Shown in pieces: positions 17,742 through 26,166 of a DNA stretch of 64,000 bases. Position numbers and translations under genes: made by a program. The notes beneath the pieces were generated by a model, which ran no database searches, was not told where the DNA came from, and saw only the letters and a program-made list of their open reading frames with translations. The stretch is from GCA-2737725 sp033763995 (GTDB lineage Bacteria; Pseudomonadota; Alphaproteobacteria; Rhodospirillales; Rhodospirillaceae): the NCBI GenBank assembly GCA_033763995.1, contig JANRJL010000056.1:124001-188000 (forward strand). The letters are read 5' to 3'. The stretch's first letter is position 1. Each line of letters starts with the position of its first letter.

Positions 17742-18367
17742 GCTTTTTCTTTCACCGCCAATCCGATTCCGCCGACGGCTACGACACCGCAGCCGTTGAG
17801 TTGCCCGACCGTGCGCGCGGTGATGCCGCCGAGCGCGGCTAGGGCCGCGCGGGTTTCGCGCACGATACGAGCGAGCTGAAGGCGGCCGAGCGTGCGCCGG
17901 CCGGGATGGCTCACTGTTGCGAACACCGGCGACAGGAAAATCAAATCCGCGCCCGCTCTGTGGGCCGCGCGCACCGCACCTGTCGAATGAGCCGAGGCGG
18001 TCATGATCGCGCGGCGCTGCCGCCGCCACAGCCGCAAGCCCGGGTCACAACCCCGGCGCAAAACTGTTTCCGGCACGTGCACGCCCGCGCAACGCATGGC
18101 CGCCGCCAAACGCCAGTCGGATGCGATCAGCAAATCCATGCGCTTGGCAGCACACACGCGCTTTGCTTTTTCCGCCAGGGCCCGCCGCGTCGATGCATTT
18201 GCATGACGCAAGATCACGCCGCTGCCCGCCGGCAGCGTGGCGATGGCGTCGGCGGGGTCGGGCAAACGATCGTCATCGCTCATGAGCCACAGCCACGCGA
18301 GCTTGCGCCGCCGCGCGCGTCCGCGATGTTTTCGTCCCGTCACCAGGGTTGTGAGCCGCGTCAACAT
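17738..18367 (-). CDS. thiE: Thiamine-phosphate synthase (ThiE/TenI family)
   Basis: A 209-residue ThiE-like protein, which joins the thiazole and pyrimidine moieties of thiamine. Recognisable parts are TASAHS (loop that contacts the pyrimidine), GADLIFLSPVFAT and LGGIT near the C-terminus. The N-terminus is basic and unusual, and an internal start at 18283 (MSDDDRLPDP) is possible. The family also contains TenI-like proteins without synthase activity, and no other thiamine gene is nearby, so the symbol is given with caution. It is divergent from yggS with 52 bp between. Confidence 0.75.
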   Translation of the reverse strand: MLTRLTTLVTGRKHRGRARRRKLAWLWLMSDDDRLPDPADAIATLPAGSGVILRHANASTRRALAEKAKRVCAAKRMDLLIASDWRLAAAMRCAGVHVPETVLRRGCDPGLRLWRRQRRAIMTASAHSTGAVRAAHRAGADLIFLSPVFATVSHPGRRTLGRLQLARIVRETRAALAALGGITARTVGQLNGCGVVAVGGIGLAVKEKA

Positions 18368-18419
18368 CTGGGCACTATAAGGAAATTGTCACGTCCCGCC
18401 ACACGCACCGTCCAGCGCC

Positions 18420-19109
18420 ATGTCTGTCGATGTCTTCGCAAATCTATCTACGGTGCGCACCGAGATCGTCCGGGCCGCCAAGGCCGTGGGCCGCAAGTCC
18501 GAGGCGGTGACTCTCATCGCCGTGTCCAAAACACACGGCGCCGATGCCATCGCCGCCGCCATCGCCGCGGGCCAGCGCCACTTCGGCGAAAACCGCGTGC
18601 AGGAGGCACAGGCCAAATGGCCCGCGCTAAAATCCGCGATGCCCGATCTCGTCTTGCATCTCATCGGCCCCTTGCAGACCAACAAAGCCGCCGACGCGGT
18701 GGCGCTGTTCGACGTGATTCACACGCTGGACCGGCCCAAACTCGCCGAAAAGCTCGCCGGCGAAATCGCCAAGCAAGCGCGACCCTTGCCCTGCTTCATT
18801 CAGGTCAACACCGGCCGCGAGCCGCAGAAAGCCGGCGTCGATCCCGCCGACGCCCAGGGTTTCGTCGCGCTGTGCCGCGATCAATTCAAAATCAATGTCG
18901 TGGGTCTGATGTGCATTCCGCCCGCCGACGAAGAACCCGCGCCGCATTTTGCCTTCCTGCGCGAACTGGCAAAGCGCAACGGCCTCACCCAGCTCAGCAT
19001 GGGCATGAGCGGCGACGTGGCCACGGCCGTTCGGCTGGGGGCCACCCACGTGCGCGTCGGCACGGCGATTTTCGGCGCGCGCCCTAAAACGGACGATCAC
19101 GCGGACTGA
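18420..19109 (+). CDS. YggS/PROSC-family PLP-binding protein
   Basis: A 229-residue PLP homeostasis protein. The PLP lysine is Lys37 in LIAVSKTHG, and the family segments FGENRVQEAQAKWP, LHLIGPLQTNK, QVNTGREPQKAGV and LSMGMSGD are all present. Such proteins buffer free pyridoxal phosphate and affect amino-acid pools. It is convergent with the L,D-transpeptidase gene, overlapping its 3' end by 13 bp. Confidence 0.95.
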   Translation: MSVDVFANLSTVRTEIVRAAKAVGRKSEAVTLIAVSKTHGADAIAAAIAAGQRHFGENRVQEAQAKWPALKSAMPDLVLHLIGPLQTNKAADAVALFDVIHTLDRPKLAEKLAGEIAKQARPLPCFIQVNTGREPQKAGVDPADAQGFVALCRDQFKINVVGLMCIPPADEEPAPHFAFLRELAKRNGLTQLSMGMSGDVATAVRLGATHVRVGTAIFGARPKTDDHAD

Positions 19110-19615
19110 ATTGTAATCGTCGATGCAGGGTTGAGGCGCGAAAGCACCCACAGCAAATCATCTTTCCGCAAGGCGACGCATCCGGCCGTGGGGCTAAAGT
19201 CCGCCGCGGCGACATGCAAGAAAATCGCGCTGCCGGCGAAGGGCACCACGGGCGCGTCGTTGTGGCCCAACACCACGATCACGTCGTAAGCCTCATCTTC
19301 GCGCCACAAGGCCTCGGCGCCGGCGGGATAGGGCAAGGTCACGAACTGATTGTAGCGGGCGTCGGTCGGCGCATCGCACCAGCCGTCGCGGGGTGCGATG
19401 ATTTGGGTGGGCAGTTTGGTGTCAAGTTTTGGCACCCGGTCGGCGCGATAAAACACGCGGCGGATCGGGAAAGTGCCCAGCGGCGTGGCGCCGTCGCCTT
19501 CGTGTTTGTGCACGCTCACGCCCGCGCGGCCCAAGGCGCACGTGAACTCACGGCCCTCGCACCGCAGCGTGCCGCGTGTCGGATTTGTCTTGTCGGAGAT
19601 GACGAGAATGGTCAT
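19097..19615 (-). CDS. L,D-transpeptidase family protein (YkuD-like)
   Basis: A 172-residue YkuD-type domain. The catalytic signature is visible as His134 in IFLHVAAAD and Cys146 in SPTAGCVAL. This family makes 3-3 peptidoglycan cross-links or anchors lipoproteins, yet no signal peptide is obvious here: the protein begins directly with MTILVISDKTNPTRGTLRC. It may be a small cytoplasmic or non-classically exported member, close to those annotated as L,D-peptidoglycan transpeptidase-like in alphaproteobacteria. Confidence 0.85.
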   Translation of the reverse strand: MTILVISDKTNPTRGTLRCEGREFTCALGRAGVSVHKHEGDGATPLGTFPIRRVFYRADRVPKLDTKLPTQIIAPRDGWCDAPTDARYNQFVTLPYPAGAEALWREDEAYDVIVVLGHNDAPVVPFAGSAIFLHVAAADFSPTAGCVALRKDDLLWVLSRLNPASTITIQSA

Positions 19616-19667
19616 GACCGCGCGACCATAACCGGCGGCTGATAATTTGTCGCGTCAGGGCCGGAGA

Positions 19668-20843
19668 CTAGTAGGTCGCCGCACCGCTTTGATTCATGGC
19701 CCCGCTTTGATTCATGGCCCTGTACTTGTCCATGGCCTCGAGCATGGCGCCGTCGAACCAGCCGGGCACCTCGGCGGGCGCGGTGCCCGCGACGGCGTTC
19801 CGGCCGTAGTCGTGGCGTTCCTGAGATGACGGCGGTGGCGGCTTGCCCGCCGGGGCAACCTGCTGCGCCGCCGTGGCCGCCGCCAGCGTGGCGGGCGACA
19901 TGACCGCGCCGCCGACGTTGCGCGGCCCCGGCGCAAACCGCGCTTGAGCCTTCAGTTCGCCCACCGTCGCGGGCGCGCCCGCGCGCTGGGTGGGCGCCGT
20001 CAGGGCGCGGCTTTCCGCGCCCGTGCGGTTCAAGGGCATGAAGCGCATCTCGCCACGAGCGGGAGTCACTTGCGCTGGCGCGGTCCTTTTGGTCTCGCCC
20101 GGCGTGACGCGGTCGCGTTTCAAGGGGCCCAGCACATTGGCTTGTCCGGCGATGCGCGCCGCCGCGATCTGCGCTTCGGCCTCGCTGGGCACATGCGCTT
20201 GTGTTGCGTCGTGGGGCACGTACTCGCGCGGCGCCGTCGCTGCTGCGCGGGTCGCGGCATCAGGAATGCGCGGCAGCATCGTGGGAATACTAGGCCGTGG
20301 CCGCAGGGCCGGATCGTCGACGAGCTCGTCGGAGAGGGCTGCTTGTTGCGAAGCCTGCGGACGCGGCGGCGCGGCGGCCGCCAGTTGCGTTGGCGCCGCG
20401 TCGGGTTCGGCCGGCGCTTCGGGCTTGAGCATCGCCATGACGTGACCGCCGACATCCTTGCCGGTCGACTCGGCGATGATGCTGTCGGCCATGGCCACGG
20501 CGAAACCGATGGGTCCGCCGACCAGTGTCGACGTGATCAACTTCATCGGCGTCTTGATGGTATCGCCGGTGAGCTCGCGATAAATCGTGTTGACGATCGG
20601 AATGTGCTGCAGCGGATTGATCAGGTCGAGCACGTCCCAAAAACTGTAGCCCTCGTCGTCCGCCGCCGCTTGGGCTTTGGCCGTTGGTGTCGCGGGCGCG
20701 GTGGGCGCGCTGGTGTCCGCCGGGAGCGGCTGAAATTCGCGCAAGGCCGGGTCGTCGACCATCTCCGCGCGCGGAGTGATCGTGATCTTGGGGATTTGCC
20801 CCGGAACGAACGGCGTCCGCCCGATGTCGGTTACGCTAGCCAT
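19668..20843 (-). CDS. Unrecognised low-complexity protein with internal repeats
   Basis: A 391-residue protein I do not recognise. It is rich in Ala and Pro, especially after residue 140. The motif VDDPALR occurs twice, near residue 30 and in the middle. A better ordered segment, SFWDVLDLINPLQHIPIVNTIYRELTGD with following GGPIGFAVAMADSII, looks amphipathic and is similar to alphaproteobacterial hypothetical proteins with a small helical domain. The C-terminus contains the tandem MNQSGA unit. There is no signal peptide. Function unknown. Confidence 0.7.
   Translation of the reverse strand: MASVTDIGRTPFVPGQIPKITITPRAEMVDDPALREFQPLPADTSAPTAPATPTAKAQAAADDEGYSFWDVLDLINPLQHIPIVNTIYRELTGDTIKTPMKLITSTLVGGPIGFAVAMADSIIAESTGKDVGGHVMAMLKPEAPAEPDAAPTQLAAAAPPRPQASQQAALSDELVDDPALRPRPSIPTMLPRIPDAATRAAATAPREYVPHDATQAHVPSEAEAQIAAARIAGQANVLGPLKRDRVTPGETKRTAPAQVTPARGEMRFMPLNRTGAESRALTAPTQRAGAPATVGELKAQARFAPGPRNVGGAVMSPATLAAATAAQQVAPAGKPPPPSSQERHDYGRNAVAGTAPAEVPGWFDGAMLEAMDKYRAMNQSGAMNQSGAATY
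19684..19719 (-). repeat. Tandem 18-bp repeat inside the low-complexity gene
   Basis: Two perfect 18-bp copies (19684-19701 and 19702-19719) in frame, giving two MNQSGA units near the C-terminus of the 19.7-20.8 kb protein. This is probably a slippage-prone site. Confidence 0.85.
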
Positions 20844-20982
20844 GGCCTTGGCGCCTCATTGAGCGCGGTTCTTTGACAGCACCCTCGCAAAACCGGGGCC
20901 ACAAAAACTCTATGAATATCAAAGGGTTCGTCACTGGCAGGCGGGCCAAAAGCGCTGCTCGGGCAACTTTTGCCGGGCCCTC

Positions 20983-21049
20983 GAGCATTTCCCCGAGAAG
21001 TGGCCTTCCACTTGGCCCAAGAATCAAGACGGTGGAAATGCGACCAAAT
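20983..21049 (+). repeat. Palindromic intergenic repeat, copy R1
   Basis: Begins GAGCATTTCCCCGAGAAGTG and ends GGTGGAAATGCGACC. The outer arms (GCATTTCC and GGAAATGC) pair, and an inner AAGTGG/CCACTT hairpin is present. It lies 3' of ribA in the opposite orientation to that gene. Confidence 0.85.
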
Positions 21050-21088
21050 CAAAAAGTCGGGGTGATTCAGGCCAAGCGGATTTTGGCC

Positions 21089-22222
21089 TTAAAACAAATG
21101 CCCCGACCGCTTGGCCTTGGTCAGCAGGTAGGCGCGGTTGTGGTCGTTGGAGGGGAACACGTGGGCGACGCGCTCTGTCACGTCGATGCCGTGGCGGGCC
21201 AGCGCGCCCATCTTGGCGGGGTTGTTGGTGAGCAGCCGCACTTTCGAAATTCCCAACTGCCGCAGCATTTGCACGGCGGGCAAATAGACGCGCTCGTCGT
21301 CGTCGAAGCCCAACTGCTCGTTGGCATCCAGCGTGTCGAAGCCGAAGTCCTGCAGCCGATAGGCGCGCAGCTTGTTCACGAGGCCGATGCCGCGTCCCTC
21401 TTGCGCGAGGTACAGCAACACGCCGGCGCCCTCCTTGGCGATGGCTTGAATGGCGCCGCGCAATTGCTCGCCGCAATCGCAGCGCAGCGAGCCCAGCAGG
21501 TCGCCGGTGAAACATTCCGAATGCAGCCGCGTCAGCACCGGGCGCTTGGGATCGATCTCGCCGATGACGATGGCCAGATGCTCGGCGCTGCCGTCGCGCG
21601 GCCGGAACGAGACGATGCGGGTGTTCTCGGCGTCCGCCAGCGGCACGCGCGCCTCGCTCACCAGGCGCAAATCCTCGGCTTGCAGCCGATCGTAGGACTC
21701 GATCGAGACGACGGTCAGGTGCAGTCGCCCGTTGGCTTGCGCCCACGCCAGTGCGTCGTCCGTCGCAAGGGGGGCCACCATCGCCGCCGGCAGCAGGCGG
21801 GAAATTTTCATGAGCTTAATAGCGGCCTCCGCCGCGCTGCCGGCCGGAGCGGCGCCCGCTTGCACGCCCGGCGGCGGAATCGGTCCTTGCGCCTCGGGAT
21901 TGATCAGCGCCTCGATGCGCTCGGCGTGCCACTCGTCATGGACGGACAACGTCACGGCATCGGCGTCGCAATCGCTGAAACCCAAAATCGCCGCGCGCCG
22001 CGCGGTCAAGACCAGGGTCGGTTTGCCCAAACCGGCGCGGCCGAAAAACGGCGCGGGCCACGACTCGACGGTCTCGGCCGCGCGAATCAGCGCCCCGTCG
22101 CGCGGACCGGCGATGACCACGGCGCCGCCGCGGCGAATCTCGGCGACGGCGCGGTCGACGCCTTCCAGCAGTTCGGCCGGGGCGGCTTCGGTTTTGCCGG
22201 TGGGTTTCGTCTGTGGGGGCAT
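21089..22222 (-). CDS. ribA: GTP cyclohydrolase II with degenerate N-terminal domain
   Basis: A 377-residue protein of riboflavin synthesis. The C-terminal half is a full GTP cyclohydrolase II: HSECFTGDLLGSLRCDCGEQL supplies the zinc-binding cysteines, and EGRGIGLVNKLRAYRLQDFGFDTLDANEQLGF is the catalytic region. The first 165 residues resemble a decayed RibB (DHBP synthase) domain, as known for alphaproteobacterial RibA proteins, with no recognisable RibB catalytic residues. The gene is single on its strand and followed by a palindromic repeat. Confidence 0.95.
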   Translation of the reverse strand: MPPQTKPTGKTEAAPAELLEGVDRAVAEIRRGGAVVIAGPRDGALIRAAETVESWPAPFFGRAGLGKPTLVLTARRAAILGFSDCDADAVTLSVHDEWHAERIEALINPEAQGPIPPPGVQAGAAPAGSAAEAAIKLMKISRLLPAAMVAPLATDDALAWAQANGRLHLTVVSIESYDRLQAEDLRLVSEARVPLADAENTRIVSFRPRDGSAEHLAIVIGEIDPKRPVLTRLHSECFTGDLLGSLRCDCGEQLRGAIQAIAKEGAGVLLYLAQEGRGIGLVNKLRAYRLQDFGFDTLDANEQLGFDDDERVYLPAVQMLRQLGISKVRLLTNNPAKMGALARHGIDVTERVAHVFPSNDHNRAYLLTKAKRSGHLF

Positions 22223-22414
22223 AACGGTCGATTCTCAGGGTTCAGCGCTTCCTATACTCCTCCAGGGGACCGCCCGCCACGGTCTGGGCCCATGATCTAG
22301 ATGGCGCCGCGACCGGGTCTTGGCGGGCTTCTAAGCCGTTCTTTTGCTTATGTTTCTCGGCCTATGCTAGAACAGGGCCGGACCAGCCAGGGGCCAACCA
22401 CCGGGGGAGTCGCG

Positions 22415-23113
22415 ATGTCGGCCGGACGCACACTGCTGATTGTGGAAGATGACGAGCTGCTGCGCCGCGCGCTCAAGGACCAACTGGTCGCCCAGGACGA
22501 TTTCGCCGCCATCGACGACGTCGGCACCGGAGCCGCCGCCCTCGCCCAGGTCAAGGGCAAGGTCTACGACATGATCCTGCTGGACGTGGGCCTGCCCGAC
22601 ATGGACGGCCGCGACGTCTGCAAGCAGATGCGCGGCACCGGCGTGCGCTCGCCCATCGTCATGCTCACGGCGGCCGATTCCGACAGCGACACCATCACCG
22701 GCCTGGAAGCCGGCGCCAACGACTACGTCACCAAGCCGTTTCGCATGGCCGTGCTGCTGGCGCGCGTGCGGGCCCATCTGCGTCAACACGAAAAATCCGA
22801 CGACGCGATTTTCGTGATCGGGCCCTACAAGTTTCAGCCCGCCGCCAAGATGCTGATCGCCGGCGACGGCCCGAACCCGAAGAAGATCAAGCTGACGGAA
22901 AAAGAAACCGCGATTCTGAAATATCTCTATCGCGTCGGGAACAAGACGGTCTCGCGCGAGACGCTGCTGGGCGAGGTGTGGGGCTACAACGCCGCCGTCA
23001 CCACCCACACGCTCGAGACCCACGTCTATCGCCTGCGGCAAAAGATCGAGCCCAACCCGGATCAGGTCACGATCCTCATGACCGAACCCGGCGGATACCG
23101 GCTCAATCCCTAA
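22415..23113 (+). CDS. Orphan OmpR/PhoB-type response regulator
   Basis: About 232 residues from the ATG at 22415, preceded by GGGGGAG. The receiver has acidic residues EDD at 11-13, phospho-acceptor Asp57 in LLDVGLPD and Lys107 in VTKPF. The C-terminal winged helix (EKETAILKYLYRVGNKTVSRETLLGEVWGY ... ETHVYRLRQKIEPNP) ends in the usual PGGYRL. No histidine kinase gene adjoins it, so its partner is encoded elsewhere. It is convergent with the XRE gene. Confidence 0.93.
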   Translation: MSAGRTLLIVEDDELLRRALKDQLVAQDDFAAIDDVGTGAAALAQVKGKVYDMILLDVGLPDMDGRDVCKQMRGTGVRSPIVMLTAADSDSDTITGLEAGANDYVTKPFRMAVLLARVRAHLRQHEKSDDAIFVIGPYKFQPAAKMLIAGDGPNPKKIKLTEKETAILKYLYRVGNKTVSRETLLGEVWGYNAAVTTHTLETHVYRLRQKIEPNPDQVTILMTEPGGYRLNP

Positions 23114-23149
23114 TCGATCTCGGAGCCGGGCTCCACTCGGAGCCAGGCC

Positions 23150-23632
23150 CTAGACGTCGCGGCGCGAGATATTGTTCAGTAGCTCCAGCACGTTCCGGCG
23201 CAGCTCGGCGTTGTGCAGGCGCCAATAGGCCCGAACCAGCTCGAGCGTTTCGGTGCGCTGCATCGGATCGTGATCGAACCCGTCGGCGTCCTCGGCCAGG
23301 CCTTCCGGGGCCCGCGCCGACGGCGTCTTGCGCTCGCCCGTCGTGCCTTCGTTGATGTCCTCGAAGAAATAAGAAATCGGACAACTCAACACGCGCGAGA
23401 TGTCGTAAAGCCGACTGGCGCTCACGCGGTTATGTCCGCTTTCGTATTTCTGCACTTGTTGAAACGTCACGCCGACGTCGCCCGCCAACTGCTCTTGGCT
23501 GATATGAAGCAAAGTTCGGCGCAGCTTGATGCGCTTTCCGACGTGGATATCCACCGGATCGGGTCCGCCGCCTCTGGCGCTCGGTTGCCGGCCTCTGCCG
23601 CGAGATTTCATTGCGATGACTGCCACTTCCAT
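23150..23632 (-). CDS. XRE-family helix-turn-helix regulator
   Basis: About 160 residues; an internal ATG at 23611 (MKSRGRGR) may be the true start. The HTH is HISQEQLAGDVGVTFQQVQKYESG, typical of the Cro/C1 fold. A C-terminal segment contains DPMQRTETLELVRAYWRL. The protein is paralogous to the XRE gene at 63.5-63.9 kb, sharing VD-HVG-R--LRRTLL, TFQQVQKYE and DPM---ETLELVRAY. Such regulators are numerous in alphaproteobacteria; the target is unknown. Confidence 0.88.
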   Translation of the reverse strand: MEVAVIAMKSRGRGRQPSARGGGPDPVDIHVGKRIKLRRTLLHISQEQLAGDVGVTFQQVQKYESGHNRVSASRLYDISRVLSCPISYFFEDINEGTTGERKTPSARAPEGLAEDADGFDHDPMQRTETLELVRAYWRLHNAELRRNVLELLNNISRRDV

Positions 23633-23943
23633 GAACCTGTTTTTGATGTTTTGAGCCGCTGACGCGACAAACGCGCGAACATTTTAGGCGATTCACGCAT
23701 CCTTGTCGTGAACCTCCTGTAATCAAGGCAAACCCTGGTTCCAAGCCGCCCGCCGTCGATGCTCGCATAGCGAAACGCCGGGCGTCGCTTTGCCATCCGA
23801 TCGATTGTATTGGCTCGGGCCCGTCAAACCGCTAGGTGGCTCCGGGCGGGTCAACCTGCTACAAGGCCCGCGCCGAGCCGACGGATGCCGACCGCACCCG
23901 ACTAAAGTTTCGCCCCAAAAGTATTACCCCAGCAGTTTTCGTC
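23633..23943. other. Intergenic region upstream of hisB
   Basis: About 311 bp between the divergent XRE gene and hisB. It should hold both promoters. I see no convincing gene, attenuator peptide rich in His codons, or clear hairpin. Confidence 0.5.
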
Positions 23944-24561
23944 ATGACCGCAGCCAAGTCCCCGCGCCGCGCCGCCGTAGAGCGCAAGACCAAGGAAACC
24001 AGCATCCGGGTGAGCGTCAATCTCGACGGCACCGGACAGTATCGCGTCAAAACCGGTATCGGCTTCCTCGACCATATGCTGGAACAGCTCTCGCGCCACA
24101 GCCTCATCGACCTGGAGGTGGAGGCCGCCGGCGACCTGCACATCGATTTTCACCACACCACCGAGGATGTCGCCATCTCCATCGGCGAGGCGGTGTCCAA
24201 GGCCCTGGGCGAGCGCGCCGGCATCGGCCGCTACGGCAGCGCGGTCATCCCCATGGATGAAACGCTCACCGAAGTGGCGTTGGACCTGTCGAACCGTCCG
24301 TACTTGATTTGGAAGGTGGCCTTCACCAAGCCGAAGCTGGGCGAGATGGACACGGAGTTGTTCAAGGAATGGTTCCAGGCCTTCGCCCAGGCGGCGGGGG
24401 CGACGTTGCACGTGTGGAACAAGTACGGCGAGAACAACCATCACATCGTCGAGTCCTGCTTCAAGGGCCTCGCGCGCTCATTGCGCGCCGCCGTGGAGGT
24501 GGACCCGCGCAAGTCGGGTGCCGTGCCCTCCACCAAGGGCGTCTTGGGCGGCAGCCTATAG
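23944..24561 (+). CDS. hisB: Imidazoleglycerol-phosphate dehydratase
   Basis: Sixth step of histidine synthesis. About 205 residues from the ATG at 23944, the monofunctional bacterial form without the phosphatase domain. The two metal-binding repeats are seen as FHHTTED (His70, His71) and NNHHIVES near 161. FLDHMLEQLSRHS and PSTKGVLGG are further family marks. First gene of the hisB-H-A-F-E cluster, 15 bp before hisH. Confidence 0.98.
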   Translation: MTAAKSPRRAAVERKTKETSIRVSVNLDGTGQYRVKTGIGFLDHMLEQLSRHSLIDLEVEAAGDLHIDFHHTTEDVAISIGEAVSKALGERAGIGRYGSAVIPMDETLTEVALDLSNRPYLIWKVAFTKPKLGEMDTELFKEWFQAFAQAAGATLHVWNKYGENNHHIVESCFKGLARSLRAAVEVDPRKSGAVPSTKGVLGGSL

Positions 24562-24576
24562 CCGAGCCGAAGTGGA

Positions 24577-25248
24577 ATGACCGTCGCGATCATCGATTAC
24601 GGCTCGGGCAATTTGCGCTCGGCGGCCAAGGCCTTTGAACGCGCTGCCACGGATGTCGGCGCGGCCGCGACCATCCGTGTCACCGCCGATGCCGCCGTGG
24701 TCGCCACGGCTGATCGCATCGTGTTGCCCGGCGTGGGCGCCTTCGCCGACTGCCGCGCGGGGCTCGACGCCGTGCCGGGCATGGTGGCGGCCTTGCAGCG
24801 CCGTGTGATCGAAGACGGCCGCCCGTTCCTGGGCATCTGTGTCGGCATGCAGTTGATGGCTGCGCGCGGTTTCGAGCACAAAATCACCGCCGGTCTCGGC
24901 TGGATCGCGGGCGACGTGGTGGCGCTCGCCCCCAAGGCCGTGAACGGCGAGGCGAGCGAAATGGGCGGCGTGGGCTTTCGCATTCCGCACATGGGCTGGA
25001 ACGAACTCGACATTCGCCGCGCGCACCCCGTGCTGAAGGGCATCGCGGCGGGCAGCCACGCCTACTTCGTGCACAGCTACGCCTTGCGCTGCGCGCGGCC
25101 TGAAGACGCCGTGGCCACCGTCAACTATGGCGGCGACATCACCGCCGTGGCGGCGCGCGACAACCTGATCGGCACGCAGTTTCACCCCGAGAAAAGCCAA
25201 GCCACCGGCTTGAAGCTCATCGCCAATTTCTTGAAGTGGGCTCCCTAA
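24577..25248 (+). CDS. hisH: Imidazole glycerol phosphate synthase, glutaminase subunit
   Basis: A 223-residue class I glutaminase that supplies ammonia to HisF. The nucleophile is Cys88 in FLGICVGMQL, and the His-Glu pair is in GTQFHPEKS. The N-terminal IIDYGSGNLRS is characteristic. Its TAA stop is directly followed by a palindromic repeat that separates it from hisA. Confidence 0.98.
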   Translation: MTVAIIDYGSGNLRSAAKAFERAATDVGAAATIRVTADAAVVATADRIVLPGVGAFADCRAGLDAVPGMVAALQRRVIEDGRPFLGICVGMQLMAARGFEHKITAGLGWIAGDVVALAPKAVNGEASEMGGVGFRIPHMGWNELDIRRAHPVLKGIAAGSHAYFVHSYALRCARPEDAVATVNYGGDITAVAARDNLIGTQFHPEKSQATGLKLIANFLKWAP

Positions 25249-25300
25249 AGCATTTTCCCGACAAGTGGAGACCGGTTGGCGTGGAAAATGCGACCAAACA
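25249..25300 (+). repeat. Palindromic intergenic repeat, copy R2
   Basis: Starts immediately after the hisH stop, in the same orientation. Outer arms GCATTTTCC and GGAAAATGC pair, followed by the common GACCAAA tail. Inside the his operon. Confidence 0.85.
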
Positions 25301-25354
25301 AAGAGAGAAGCTCACGACAAATGTTTCATTTCAATCCGAATTGCCTCTAACGTC

Positions 25355-26086
25355 ATGACAATGATTCTCTTTCCCGCTATCGACCTCAAAGACGGCCGCT
25401 GCGTGCGCTTGAAGCGCGGCGACATGGCGCAGTCCACGGTCTTCAACGACGATCCCGTCGATCAGGCCGCGAAGTTCGTCGCCGCCGGTGCGGAGTGGAT
25501 TCACATCGTCGACCTTAACGGCGCCTTTGCCGGCCGGCCGCTCAACGCCCCCGCCGTGACCGCGGTGGTCAACGCCGCCAAGGTTCCGCTCCAGTTGGGC
25601 GGGGGCATCCGCGACATGGCGACCATCGAGGCCTGGCTCAAGGCCGGCATCGCGCGCGTCATTCTCGGCACCGTGGCGGTGAAAACGCCCGAGCTGGTGC
25701 GCCAAGCCTGCCGCAACTTTCCCGGCAAGATCGCGGTGGGCATCGACGCGCGCGCCGGCATGGTCGCCACCGAGGGCTGGGCGAAAACGTCGGACATCAC
25801 GGCGGTGGATTTGGCCATGCGCTTCGCCGACGTGGGCGTTGCCGCCCTCATCCATACCGACATCGACCGCGACGGTTTGCTGCAAGGCGCCAACGTGGCG
25901 GCCTCGGCGGCCCTCGCCCGCGCCGTGCCCATCCCGGTCATCGTCTCGGGCGGGGTGTCGTCCATCGACGACATCAAGGCGGTCAAGGCCGAGGCGGCCT
26001 CGGGGCTCGCCGGCGTCATCGCCGGGCGGGCGATCTATGACGGCAAGCTCGATATCGCCGAAGCAATTCAGGTTTTGAGGAGTTAA
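25355..26086 (+). CDS. hisA: ProFAR isomerase (phosphoribosylformimino-AICAR isomerase)
   Basis: A TIM-barrel isomerase of histidine synthesis, about 243 residues. The start is ATG 25355 or 25361; the family opening is ILFPAIDLKDGRCVRLKRGD. The second half shows HTDIDRDGLLQG and VIVSGGVSSIDDI, with the phosphate-binding loops expected from the HisA/HisF duplication. Separated from hisH and hisF by palindromic repeats. Confidence 0.97.
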   Translation: MTMILFPAIDLKDGRCVRLKRGDMAQSTVFNDDPVDQAAKFVAAGAEWIHIVDLNGAFAGRPLNAPAVTAVVNAAKVPLQLGGGIRDMATIEAWLKAGIARVILGTVAVKTPELVRQACRNFPGKIAVGIDARAGMVATEGWAKTSDITAVDLAMRFADVGVAALIHTDIDRDGLLQGANVAASAALARAVPIPVIVSGGVSSIDDIKAVKAEAASGLAGVIAGRAIYDGKLDIAEAIQVLRS

Positions 26087-26088
26087 CG

Positions 26089-26155
26089 GAGCATTTCCCC
26101 GAGAAGTGGCCTTCCACTTGGCCCAAGAAACAAATCGGTGGAAATGCGACTAAAT
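26089..26155 (+). repeat. Palindromic intergenic repeat, copy R3
   Basis: Begins two bases after the hisA stop, same orientation. Nearly identical to copy R1: arms CATTTCC and GGAAATG, inner AAGTGG/CCACTT hairpin. Lies 12 bp before the hisF start. Confidence 0.85.
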
Positions 26156-26166
26156 AAAAGACTTCC

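Noticed and set aside
22415..23113. The orphan regulator as the PhoB that binds the Pho-box array
   Set aside because: Nothing links it to phosphate: no phoR, phoU or pst gene is adjacent, and OmpR-type regulators are numerous.
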